From positions 36,847 through 100,846 of the forward strand of contig NZ_JABGCL010000021.1 of NCBI RefSeq assembly GCF_019800005.1: a stretch of DNA of 64,000 nt. The letters run 5' to 3'. Each line of letters opens with the position of its first letter. Positions within the stretch are counted from its first letter, which is position 1. Below the pieces are notes generated by a model, which was given only the letters and a program-made list of their open reading frames with translations, searched no databases and was not told the origin of the DNA. Positions 52,937-60,913 of this stretch are shown piece by piece. The translations under genes and the position numbers were made by a program. Origin of the DNA: Geminicoccus harenae. Lineage in GTDB: Bacteria > Pseudomonadota > Alphaproteobacteria > Geminicoccales > Geminicoccaceae.

Positions 52937-53677
52937 CTAGAAGCTCAGCCGCTGCATGATCCGGCCCGGGATCAGCCGGATCACCTGCATGATTCCCCAC
53001 CAGACGAACGGCACATAGGCGGTCTGCCGGCCCTTCTCGGCGGCGGTGACGATGCTGCGCGCGGCATCGGCGGGATCGGCCATGAGCGGCCCGGCCTTCA
53101 TCGGCCAGGTCATCGCGGTGTCGAGGAAACCCGGCTTGATCAGGGTCACCGGCACGCCTGCGCCGAACAGGCGGGCGCGCAGCCCTTCGGTGAAGGTGGC
53201 GAGGCCGGCCTTCACCGAGCCGTAGACATAGTTGGAGCGCCGCCCGCGATCGCCCGCCACCGAGCCGATCACCACGACCCGGCCGGCCCGCGTCCGCTCG
53301 AAATGCGGGATCAGCCGCAGCAGGATCGATACCGCCCCGGCATAGCCGGCAGAGATCATGGCGAGTGCCGTGTCCGGCTCGCGCTCGGCCAGGTCCTGCG
53401 GCGTCATCACCGCGAACGCCACCACCACGGTGAGCGGGCCTGCCGCCCGCTCCGCCACGTCCTGGACGAACCCGGCATGGCTGGCCGTATCCAGCGCGTC
53501 GAACGGCAGCGCCTGTGCCCGCACGCCGAACCGGTGCCGCAGGTCGGCGGCACTGCGCTCCAGGTCGCCCAGATCGCGGCCCGCCAGCAGCAGTTCGTGG
53601 CCGCGGGAGGCGACCTCACGGGCGATGGCACGGGCGAGGCCGGACGAGGCGCCCAGGATCAGCCAGGTCTCAGCCAT
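52937..53677 (-). CDS. dprE2: Short-chain dehydrogenase, DprE2-like
   Basis: A 246-aa NAD(P)H-dependent SDR. The Rossmann start is LILGASSGLARAIAREVASRGHELLLAGRD, the catalytic Ser is in VVIGSVAGDRGRRSN and the YxxxK is YVYGSVKAG near 153-161. The C-terminal FVWWGIMQVIRLIPGRIM resembles the DprE2 tail. In arabinose synthesis this enzyme reduces the 2'-keto intermediate made by DprE1 to polyprenylphosphoryl-beta-D-arabinose. Start overlaps the DprE1-like stop by 8 bases. It is the last gene of the operon. Confidence 0.85.
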   Translation of the reverse strand: MAETWLILGASSGLARAIAREVASRGHELLLAGRDLGDLERSAADLRHRFGVRAQALPFDALDTASHAGFVQDVAERAAGPLTVVVAFAVMTPQDLAEREPDTALAMISAGYAGAVSILLRLIPHFERTRAGRVVVIGSVAGDRGRRSNYVYGSVKAGLATFTEGLRARLFGAGVPVTLIKPGFLDTAMTWPMKAGPLMADPADAARSIVTAAEKGRQTAYVPFVWWGIMQVIRLIPGRIMQRLSF

Positions 53678-55025
53678 GGATGGCCTCCTGCAGCGGCGCA
53701 TGGATGCCGAGGCGCCGGGACAGGCCGCTCTGCCAGCGCCCGTCCGGATCGACCCGGCCCAGCACCGCACGGAACCGGTCGAGCTCCGGGTACATCCGGG
53801 CAAAGCCTTCCGCGGAAAGCCGGCTGTCCTTGGCGAGATAGATCCGCCCGCCCGCATCCAGCACGATCCGCTCCAGCGCACCCAGCAACTCGGTCACGCC
53901 TTTGCGCTCGGGCAGGTCGATCGCCAGGGTCCAGCCCGGCATGCAGAACGAGAGATGGCCCGTCCCCTGCCGGCCGAACGCCTTGAGCACCGCCAGGAAC
54001 GAGGCTTGGCCGTGCCGGCCGATCTCCTCCAGCAGCCGGCGGAGGCTGGCCTCGCCGCCCTCGAACGGCACCACGCACTGGAACTGCCGGAAGCCCTGCC
54101 GCCCATAGATCCGGTTCCACTGCCGCAGGCCGTCCAGCGGATGGAGGAAGGCGGGGATGGTCACGCTGCGGGTGCGCCCCTCCGCCGGGATGCGGCGCCA
54201 CCACCAGGCGTTGAACAGCCGGGTCGACGCGGCGGACATGGCGAAGCTCGGCAGGTCGACCGGGACCGTCCGCTGCCGCGGCGGCACCGGTGCCACGCTG
54301 GTCGCGGCATGCTCCGCCGTCTCCAGGATGCCCCGGCCGAGGCTGCGGCCGCTCGCCAGCGCATCGATCCAGCCCACCGAATAGGTGGCGTCGCGGGCTG
54401 CCTCGAAGGCGGCCAGGAAGGCGTCGAGCCCGTCGATCCGCCGCTCGGTGAGGGTGACCGCGTTGGACGGCACCCGCTGGAGCGCGAAGGTCACCCTGGT
54501 GACGATCCCGGTGAGCCCCAGCCCGCCGATCGTGGCGCGCAGCAGTTCCGGGTCGCTGTCCCGGTCCACCGTCCGCCGCTGCCCGTCCGCGGTCAGCAGT
54601 TCCACCGAGCGGACATGGTCGCCGAAGCTCCCGGCCGCCGCTTGGTTCTTGCCGTGCACGTCGTTGGCCAGCGCCCCGCCGATCGTGGCAAATGCAGTGC
54701 CCGGAATGGCCGGCGCCAGCCAGCCGCGCGGCAGGAAGTGGCGATGGAGGTCGGCGAAGGTGACGCCCGGCTCGACCGTGATCGTGCCCGCTTCCGGATC
54801 GAAGGCCAGCACCCGATCGAGCCTGGTGGTGAGCAGGCCGCGCCCGCCCGGAACCGGCTGGCCGGCATCGCCATAGGAGCGGCTCGCCCCCATCGCGAGC
54901 AACGGGCCGGTGCCCGCCTGGACGATGCGGTCCAACTCGGCGTCGCGCTCGGGCCGGGCGATTTCGGCCAGGACACGTGGCACCCGGCCCCAGCCGGTCA
55001 CCTCCATGCGCTTCCACGCCGTCAT
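53670..55025 (-). CDS. dprE1: FAD-linked oxidase, DprE1-like
   Basis: A 451-aa FAD enzyme of the vanillyl-alcohol/D-arabinono-lactone oxidase family. The FAD-binding domain has GASRSYGDAGQP (the start of the PP-loop region), TVEPGVTFADLHRHFLPRGW, IPGTAFATIGGALANDVHGKNQ and the ELLRATIGGLGLTGIVTRVTF segment, all as in DprE1. In mycobacteria DprE1 oxidises decaprenylphosphoryl-beta-D-ribose at C2. The C-terminal TLAIDLPERKGVTELLGALERIVLDAGGRIYLAKDSRLS is conserved. ATG 55025 overlaps the previous gene's stop. Confidence 0.88.
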   Translation of the reverse strand: MTAWKRMEVTGWGRVPRVLAEIARPERDAELDRIVQAGTGPLLAMGASRSYGDAGQPVPGGRGLLTTRLDRVLAFDPEAGTITVEPGVTFADLHRHFLPRGWLAPAIPGTAFATIGGALANDVHGKNQAAAGSFGDHVRSVELLTADGQRRTVDRDSDPELLRATIGGLGLTGIVTRVTFALQRVPSNAVTLTERRIDGLDAFLAAFEAARDATYSVGWIDALASGRSLGRGILETAEHAATSVAPVPPRQRTVPVDLPSFAMSAASTRLFNAWWWRRIPAEGRTRSVTIPAFLHPLDGLRQWNRIYGRQGFRQFQCVVPFEGGEASLRRLLEEIGRHGQASFLAVLKAFGRQGTGHLSFCMPGWTLAIDLPERKGVTELLGALERIVLDAGGRIYLAKDSRLSAEGFARMYPELDRFRAVLGRVDPDGRWQSGLSRRLGIHAPLQEAIHG

Positions 55026-56014
55026 GGCCGCTGCCTCGCCACCCGCAACGCCAGCGGCAATGCCAGAAAGCCCAGGCCCACGGCGAACCAGAGCGTGGTC
55101 AGCCGGATCAGGGCAGTGGCGATCACGCTGGGCTCGGCGGCGACGCCGAAGCCCACGAGCAGGGCCACCATCGACACTTCTGCACCGCCCAGCCCGCCCG
55201 GGAGCATCGCCACGGCCCCGGCCAGCATGGCGGCGGCGAACACGAAGGCGACCACGTGCAGGTCGAGCGGGGCGCCCAAACTGTCCAGGAGCCACCACAA
55301 GGCCGCCGCCTCGGCCATCCAGCCGATCACCGAGAGGACCAGGCCCAGGAGGAACGGGCCGGAGCCGAGCAGGCCGGAGATCTCCCGGCTCAGCCGGTGC
55401 AGCTTGCGCAACCCGCCCCGGCCGCGGCCCCGGCCCATCCGTCCCTGCACCCAATGGGCCATCATCAGCAGGAAGCGCGGGCGGGTGCACAGCCACCACA
55501 TGGCGAGCAGGACCAGGGCCGCCGGCACCAGGGCCAGGATGATCCCGCCATTCAGGCTGGCGATACCGACGCAGGCCACCGCCAGCAGCGCCAGCCCGTC
55601 CGCCAGCCGGTCGGCCAGCAGCAGCGGCAGGGTCCGGCCATAGGGCTGCTCGTCGCGCTGGCGCATCAGCCAGAGCCGCAGGGCCTCGCCGACCTTGCCG
55701 GGTGTGACGGTCAGGGCGAAGCCGGCGACGTAGTAGAGGACGTTGCGCAGGAACGGGACGCGGATGCGCCGCTGCCGGGCGAAGATGTCCCAGCGCCAGG
55801 CGCGCAGCGCGTAGTTGACCAGCGACAGGCCGAGCAGGACGGCGATCACCCCGGGCGTGAGATGGCGCAGATAGGCCATGAGGTCCTGGCCGCCGAACAG
55901 CAGGCCGGCCAGGACGACCGTCAGGGCCGCCAGGAAGATCAGCCAGCCGGTCCAGCGGCGGGCATCGTGCAGGCGGGCGCCGAGGGCGGCGCCGCCGGGG
56001 GGTGAGTCGATCAC
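55022..56014 (-). CDS. LPG-synthase-TM/AglD-like membrane protein
   Basis: A 330-aa protein with about eight membrane segments, resembling the lysylphosphatidylglycerol synthase transmembrane domain family (UPF0104). Characteristic stretches are LVNYALRAWRWDIFARQ near 65-81, FALTVTPGKVGEALRLWLM near 95-113 and AMLPGGLGGAEVSMVALL near 280-297. In arabinose or glycolipid operons such proteins may flip or transfer the lipid-linked sugar. The GTG start lies 2 bases after the UbiA stop and overlaps the DprE1-like gene by 4 bases at the other end. The exact role is inferred from context. Confidence 0.75.
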   Translation of the reverse strand: MIDSPPGGAALGARLHDARRWTGWLIFLAALTVVLAGLLFGGQDLMAYLRHLTPGVIAVLLGLSLVNYALRAWRWDIFARQRRIRVPFLRNVLYYVAGFALTVTPGKVGEALRLWLMRQRDEQPYGRTLPLLLADRLADGLALLAVACVGIASLNGGIILALVPAALVLLAMWWLCTRPRFLLMMAHWVQGRMGRGRGRGGLRKLHRLSREISGLLGSGPFLLGLVLSVIGWMAEAAALWWLLDSLGAPLDLHVVAFVFAAAMLAGAVAMLPGGLGGAEVSMVALLVGFGVAAEPSVIATALIRLTTLWFAVGLGFLALPLALRVARQRP

Positions 56015-56016
56015 GT

Positions 56017-57477
56017 TCAGGCAGCCCGAGCCAGCAGGATGAAGACAATGGCCCCAAGGCCGATCAGGTGGGAAACACGGTCGCGCAGGGCGAACAGGAG
56101 CGGGTCCTCGTTCATGTGGCCGCGCACCGCAAGCTGCCACACCCGCCCCAGCCAGTAGAGCAGCAGCACCAGGATCACCCAGAGCCATTCGGGCGAGGCA
56201 TAGATCGAGCGCGAGAACTGCTCCTCCATCAGGTACATCACGAAGATCACGCAGGCGGCGATCCCGGAGCTGCTGCCCATGGAGAGCAGGAGGGCCAGGT
56301 CGTCGGTGGTGTAGCCGCGCCGGCGCAGCTCGCGGTCGGGCGACTGGCTCACCTCGCGCAGCTCGGTGAAGCGCTTGAGCAGGGCCAGCGACAGGAAGAA
56401 GAACATCGAGAAGGTCAGGAGCCAGAACGACCAGGGCAGCGTCATCAGCACGATGCCCGCCACGATCCGGAGCGTGAACAGGCAGGCCAGCACGATCGCG
56501 TCCAGCATCGGCACCTTCTTCAGGAAGAAGGAATAGGCCAGCGTGCCGCACAGATAGACGAAGCCCACCAGCAGCGAGGCAGGCGGCAGGAACAGGCCGA
56601 GCAGGACCGCCACCACGAGCAGGCCCGGCACGGCGATCACGCCGTGCGCCACCGGCAGGGCTCCGCTGGCAAACGGGCGGTTGCGCTTGGTCGGGTGCTG
56701 CCGGTCGGCGGCGAGGTCGAGCAGGTCGTTGATCAGGTAGCCGGCCGAGGCCAGCACCGACAGCATCAGGAAGGCCAGCACCGCCTCGCCCCAATCGTCG
56801 ATCCCGGCCATCGGCCCGGCCAGCAGCACCGGCAGGAACACCAGCAGGTTCTTGGGCCACTGATAGAGGCGCAGCGCCCTGAGCCAAGCCTGCAGCGGAC
56901 CGCTCTGCTGCGGGAATCGGCCGACCACCGGGACGTCGCCCAGCCGCTTCTCGAAGCGCATGCCGCGGCCGACCAGGATGGCGCCCTGGGACGCCCGCCA
57001 GATCGGCAGGTCGACCGCCGCGTCGCCGGCATAGACGAAATTCTCGCCGACCATCTCGCGGATCCGGGCGAGCTTGGCTTCCCCGCTCAGATTGGCCAGG
57101 CCGTCGCTGCCGATCGCGGCATCGACCCGAAAGGGCAGATGGGCCGCCACCGCATCGACGAAGGCCTGGTCGGCCGCGGACACCAGCACGATCCGGCGGC
57201 CCAGCTCATGCTGCTCGGTCAGCCATTCCAGGAGATCCTGGCGCAGCGGCAGGAGCGCCCCGTCCAGGGACAGGGACTGGGCGACGTGCCGCTTGAACGC
57301 TGCCTTGCCCTGGCGCAGCGCCTGCACCAGGCCGATGGCCGCCTGGGGCGAGGTGCGGTGCAGCTGCAGGACGGTCTCGTGCAGCGTATCGACCGGCGTG
57401 AGGGTGCCATCGAGGTCGACGACGATGACGGGTGAGCTGTCGACCGTCTCTGCGACCTCGAAATTCAGGTTCATCAT
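56017..57477 (-). CDS. HAD phosphatase-UbiA prenyltransferase fusion
   Basis: A 486-aa fusion. Residues 15-190 are a HAD phosphatase (DLDGTLT with Asp21/Asp23; VLVSAADQ; VYAGDAAVDLPIW). Residues about 200-486 are UbiA-family prenyltransferase with eight or nine helices; NDLLDLAADRQHPTKRNRP holds the first Asp-rich motif. In mycobacteria a UbiA-family enzyme (Rv3806c) makes decaprenylphosphoryl-5-phosphoribose and a separate phosphatase dephosphorylates it; both activities appear joined here. With DprE1/E2-like genes downstream this defines a D-arabinose donor pathway. NoeC of Azorhizobium is a related case. First gene of the operon. Confidence 0.85.
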   Translation of the reverse strand: MMNLNFEVAETVDSSPVIVVDLDGTLTPVDTLHETVLQLHRTSPQAAIGLVQALRQGKAAFKRHVAQSLSLDGALLPLRQDLLEWLTEQHELGRRIVLVSAADQAFVDAVAAHLPFRVDAAIGSDGLANLSGEAKLARIREMVGENFVYAGDAAVDLPIWRASQGAILVGRGMRFEKRLGDVPVVGRFPQQSGPLQAWLRALRLYQWPKNLLVFLPVLLAGPMAGIDDWGEAVLAFLMLSVLASAGYLINDLLDLAADRQHPTKRNRPFASGALPVAHGVIAVPGLLVVAVLLGLFLPPASLLVGFVYLCGTLAYSFFLKKVPMLDAIVLACLFTLRIVAGIVLMTLPWSFWLLTFSMFFFLSLALLKRFTELREVSQSPDRELRRRGYTTDDLALLLSMGSSSGIAACVIFVMYLMEEQFSRSIYASPEWLWVILVLLLYWLGRVWQLAVRGHMNEDPLLFALRDRVSHLIGLGAIVFILLARAA

Positions 57478-57935
57478 CAGGGCTACCCCACGCCGGAAAA
57501 TACGAATTATCGTGGCAGGATGCCGATCGGCGCCGAGTTCGTCGAATTAAACGGACATGAACGTGCGTTCGGGCTCCTGAGCGAGCCGCACGTGAAGCTT
57601 GCCCTCAGAAAATCGGGATCCACGTCCGAGGTTCCGGCCGGGTTCCGCCGGTGCGCCAATCGTCCGGGCTCAGCCGGCGCCGATGCGGCCGCGACCGCGG
57701 GGACGTGGCATGCACGGGGACTTGCAAAGGACGCTGCGAAGTCATGGCCACCGTCGAGTCACGGGAGATCAATGATGACTTCATTCCTCCGATCAACGGT
57801 TGGGAAGCTTTGTTATCCAATGCAGGACTCTTAGTGATTTCTGGTACATTTCCGGACATTTTCACTTCACCACCTGATCCGATTGCCGTAAAATTTCCGC
57901 CCGCCACGACGTAAATTCGCGGCAAGGGAGGAAAC
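57478..57935. other. Divergent promoter region with one weak small ORF
   Basis: These 458 bases separate the arabinose operon and an RTX gene. A 56-codon plus-strand frame (57744-57914, MATVESREINDDFIPP...) has AAGGACG upstream but no family and could be spurious. No terminators are seen. The region should contain the promoters of both flanking genes. Confidence 0.35.
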
Positions 57936-59282
57936 ATGGCGATCATCAAGGGCGACGACCGGGCCAACATCCTCGACGGTACCGCTTCCGCGGACACGAT
58001 CTGGGGCTATGGCGGCAACGACATGCTGGCCGGCAAGGGCGGCGCCGACAACATCTATGGCGGCACCGGGCGCGACCTGATCTTCGGCGATGAAGGCGAC
58101 GACCTGCTCCATGGCGATGCCGACAACGACACGATCTATGGCGGCGACGGCCATGACCGGCTCAATGGCGGCGATGGCCGGGACCTGATTGTTGGCGGCG
58201 CCGGGCGCGACGTCATCGCCGGGGGCAACGGCGTCGACCAGATCCATGGCGGCGACGGCATCGACTATATCACCGGCGGCGGCGGCAGCGACGGGCTCAG
58301 CCTCGCGGCCCTGCTCACCGGCGGGATCGGCGGCACGCCCACCGACACCAGCGACCTGCTGGCCATGATCCTGGCGCGGATCGGCGGCATCGACGCCGGT
58401 GCCGGCAACGACAAGGCCTATGGCGGCGACGGCAACGACCTGGTCTACGGCAACAGCGGCGACGACCTGATCCGCGGCGATGCGGGTGACGACATCCTGT
58501 CCGGCGGCGACGGCGACGACACGATCGAGGGCGGCGACGGCGACGACTTCATCCTGGAAGGCGTGCCGGAGGAATTCGTCCCCGACCACCCGCCGGGCTT
58601 CTCCGGCAACGACCGGATCGACGGCGGCGACGGCGACGATTTCATCCTGGCGGGTGCCGGCGACGACGTCGTGCAGGGCGGCGGCGAGTCCGACCTGATC
58701 GTGGGCGATGCCGGCGACGACGAATTGTCCGGCGGCAGCGGCGAGGACGCCTTGCTGGGCGGCACCGGCGACGATCACCTGGACGGTGATTCCAGCGCGG
58801 ATCTGCTGTTCGGCGATGACGGCGACGACCTCGTCCACGGCGGCGAGGGCGACGACGTCGTGGCGGGCGGTGCCGGCGGCGACGAGCTGGAGGGTGGTGC
58901 CGGCGACGACCTGTTCGACCTGACCGAGGACCTGTTCGAGGACCCGGAGTTCAACGTCGACAAGATCGTCGACTTCCAGCGCGGCAGCGACCGGATCCTG
59001 ACCGACGGCTTCGACCTGTTCTCCGCCCTCGACAGCAACGGGGACGGCTTCGTCGACCGCAACGACGAGAACGTGGCGACGAGCAAGATCGACGGCGCCA
59101 GATCGCTGGTGATCAACACCCATTTCGCGGACGTGGACCACACCCTGATCGTGGTGGGCCAGACTCGGCTCGACGGCGACGACTTCACCGACAGCCTGCC
59201 GGACGTGATCCCGGGCCCGGACCTGTCGCTCGTGGGCATGGTCATCGACCTGGTCGGCAACTTGGCGACGCCGTCCAGCTGA
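57936..59282 (+). CDS. RTX calcium-binding protein with many nonapeptide repeats
   Basis: A 448-aa secreted protein with about 18-22 glycine/aspartate nonapeptides (GGxGxDxUx type) from about residue 20 to 330, interrupted near 120-150 by a linker. After residue 330 the tail (VDKIVDFQRGSDRILTDGFD...) resembles the C-terminal secretion region of RTX proteins. It has no signal peptide, consistent with type I secretion. No exporter is in the window. The purpose is unknown; calcium-dependent matrix or adhesive roles are common. It differs in length from the 6535 gene but shares the repeat class. Confidence 0.82.
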   Translation: MAIIKGDDRANILDGTASADTIWGYGGNDMLAGKGGADNIYGGTGRDLIFGDEGDDLLHGDADNDTIYGGDGHDRLNGGDGRDLIVGGAGRDVIAGGNGVDQIHGGDGIDYITGGGGSDGLSLAALLTGGIGGTPTDTSDLLAMILARIGGIDAGAGNDKAYGGDGNDLVYGNSGDDLIRGDAGDDILSGGDGDDTIEGGDGDDFILEGVPEEFVPDHPPGFSGNDRIDGGDGDDFILAGAGDDVVQGGGESDLIVGDAGDDELSGGSGEDALLGGTGDDHLDGDSSADLLFGDDGDDLVHGGEGDDVVAGGAGGDELEGGAGDDLFDLTEDLFEDPEFNVDKIVDFQRGSDRILTDGFDLFSALDSNGDGFVDRNDENVATSKIDGARSLVINTHFADVDHTLIVVGQTRLDGDDFTDSLPDVIPGPDLSLVGMVIDLVGNLATPSS

Positions 59283-59299
59283 GCCGTCCCTCCGGCAAG

Positions 59300-59334
59300 T
59301 CGCGCCCGACCTCCTGCCGGGCGCGATCTTCTTG
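59300..59334 (+). terminator. Intrinsic terminator after the RTX gene
   Basis: TCGCGCCCG pairs with CGGGCGCGA around a 9-base loop and is followed by TCTTCTTG. It lies 17 bases past the RTX stop. Confidence 0.82.
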
Positions 59335-59512
59335 CGGCAGGCTCCTGGGATTTCGGCCCCGGCCATGGCAGAATGGCTGGATCGGCTTCGTCCAGTCGCG
59401 GAGGCCGGGCGGGAAGCCTGCCTCATCGCGTATTGCACGAACGAACCCGAGACCGGGGAGCTGGCTGGCCCGTTCCCGTCCCTTTGTCGAAACCACACAC
59501 CAATTTGGAGAA

Positions 59513-59629
59513 AATTCTTCGCACTTGCGGCATCCCCCGGAAATCAACGCCGTCGGAACGTTGATACTGGCTGCCTCGTTGTTGCTGATGATCCTGGCGC
59601 AGCTCGTCCTGCGCGGCCGCCAGGCATGA
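59513..59629 (+). pseudogene. 3' remnant of a PotC-like polyamine ABC permease
   Basis: A plus-strand frame ends HPPEINAVGTLILAASLL...LAQLVLRGRQA and stop at 59629. The segment PEINAVGTLxL and the terminal LLR-type tail match the last 35-40 residues of spermidine/putrescine permeases (PotC/YdcV type). Nothing upstream of 59513 belongs to such a gene, so only the 3' end survives, cut off behind the RTX terminator. It marks a deletion or rearrangement endpoint in the roughly 370-base gap before ypfJ. Confidence 0.5.
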
Positions 59630-59652
59630 GGACGAATGGAGAGGCCTGAGCG

Positions 59653-60522
59653 ATGGAATGGCGGAGCGGCCGGCGCAGCAGCAATGTCGAGGACCGTCGC
59701 GGCATGGGCGGGATGCGCATGGGCGGCGGCGCCATGCGGGTCGGCGGCGGGATCGGCGGGCTGGGCCTGGTCGGGATCCTGGTGGTTTCCTGGCTGCTCG
59801 GCATCGATCCCAGCATGATCATCGGTGCCATCGATGGCGGCGCCCCGGTCGAGACCCGGCAGGAGCTGCCGCGCCAGGGTGGCGGAGCTGGCGACGAGCA
59901 GGCCGAGTTCACCAGCGCGGTACTCGCCAGCACCGAGGATGTCTGGCACGAGCTGTTCCAGGCGGACGGGCAGACCTACCAGGAGCCAGGCCTCGTCCTG
60001 TTCACCGACGCCACCCAGTCGGGCTGCGGCTTCGCCCAGGGGGCGACCGGCCCGTTCTACTGCCCGGGCGACCGCAAGGTTTATCTGGATCTGGGCTTCT
60101 TCGACGAGCTGTCCCAGCGCTTCGGCGCACCCGGCGACTTCGCACAGGCCTATGTGATCGCGCACGAGGTCGGCCATCACGTCCAGAACCTGCTGGGCAT
60201 CCTGCCGCAGGTGCACGAGGCGCAGGCCGGCGCCGACCGCGCCTCCGCCAATGCCCTGTCGGTGCGGGTCGAGCTGCAGGCCGACTGCCTGGCGGGGGTG
60301 TGGGCGAACCGGGCCGACCGCAGCCGGGGCGTGATCGAGCCGGGCGACGTCGAGGAGGCGCTGGATGCTGCGGCCTCGGTGGGCGACGACCGCATCATGC
60401 GGGCAGCCGGGCGGCGTGCGAGCCCGGAGAGCTTCACCCACGGCAGCTCCGAGCAGCGGGTCGAGTGGTTCACCCGCGGCCTCCAGTCGGGCGAAGTGAG
60501 CGACTGCAACACGTTCGGCTGA
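59653..60522 (+). CDS. ypfJ: YpfJ-type neutral zinc metallopeptidase
   Basis: A 289-aa membrane-anchored protease of the zinc_peptidase (DUF2342-like/YpfJ) family. Short cytoplasmic start MEWRSGRRSSNVEDRRG, then a Gly-rich stretch and a single helix (GGLGLVGILVVSWLLG), as usual. The active-site HEVGHH (about 173-178) and the downstream ELQADCLAGVWAN segment with the third ligand Glu/Asp are conserved. GAMRVGGGIGG matches the family's Gly-rich region. Substrate unknown. A terminator follows at 60564. Confidence 0.9.
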   Translation: MEWRSGRRSSNVEDRRGMGGMRMGGGAMRVGGGIGGLGLVGILVVSWLLGIDPSMIIGAIDGGAPVETRQELPRQGGGAGDEQAEFTSAVLASTEDVWHELFQADGQTYQEPGLVLFTDATQSGCGFAQGATGPFYCPGDRKVYLDLGFFDELSQRFGAPGDFAQAYVIAHEVGHHVQNLLGILPQVHEAQAGADRASANALSVRVELQADCLAGVWANRADRSRGVIEPGDVEEALDAAASVGDDRIMRAAGRRASPESFTHGSSEQRVEWFTRGLQSGEVSDCNTFG

Positions 60523-60563
60523 ACGCCGGGTCTGCGTCTCCTTCGGCAGCGAGTTCGCCACGA

Positions 60564-60594
60564 GGCCGGATGCGGTGCATCCGGCCTTCTTGTC
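60564..60594 (+). terminator. Intrinsic terminator after ypfJ
   Basis: GGCCGGATGC pairs perfectly with GCATCCGGCC around a 3-base loop; TTCTTGTC follows. It ends the ypfJ transcript 42 bases past the stop. Confidence 0.85.
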
Positions 60595-60654
60595 ATGCGT
60601 CCTCCGGAACGCCGCGGTCTACGAGCAGCTCAACTTGGCCGATCATCGACGCGA

Positions 60655-60710
60655 ATGAATGAAGAGTCATTCATGCTTCATGGAAGCAGCATCTTCTTCT
60701 CTCGAAGATG
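60655..60710 (+). promoter_or_regulatory. Three consecutive hairpins upstream of the repeat-protein gene
   Basis: ATGAATGA/TCATTCAT (60655-60662 with 60667-60674), GCTTC/GAAGC (60675-60687) and CATCTTC/GAAGATG (60690-60696 with 60704-60710) follow each other almost without spacing. They lie 204 bases before the start at 60914, in the 391-base gap after ypfJ. No frame explains them. They could be a structured leader, an attenuator or an operator array. Confidence 0.4.
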
Positions 60711-60913
60711 AATTTTCCGCCATTTTGCAACCTCGGCTTTCGTCATTGTTTCCGGAAAGATTTGCCTCGTGTATCGATGAATTACTTGGTTCTTGAGGGG
60801 GAATCCGAGAACAGGCCGCCGAACATGCTCGACTCGGCTGCGAGAAGCATGAGTTCGCGTGGCGACAACTTGCGACCACTCCTCAGGGACAGCCGATAGA
60901 GCCCGAGGTATCC

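Noticed and set aside
57605..57997. 130-codon minus-strand frame upstream of the RTX gene
   Set aside because: It overlaps the RTX start in antisense, lacks a ribosome-binding site and resembles no family.
57936..59282. Possible CRISPR-like or satellite repeats in the RTX gene
   Set aside because: The repetition is codon-phased GGxGxD coding sequence with variable bases, without constant spacers or repeats.
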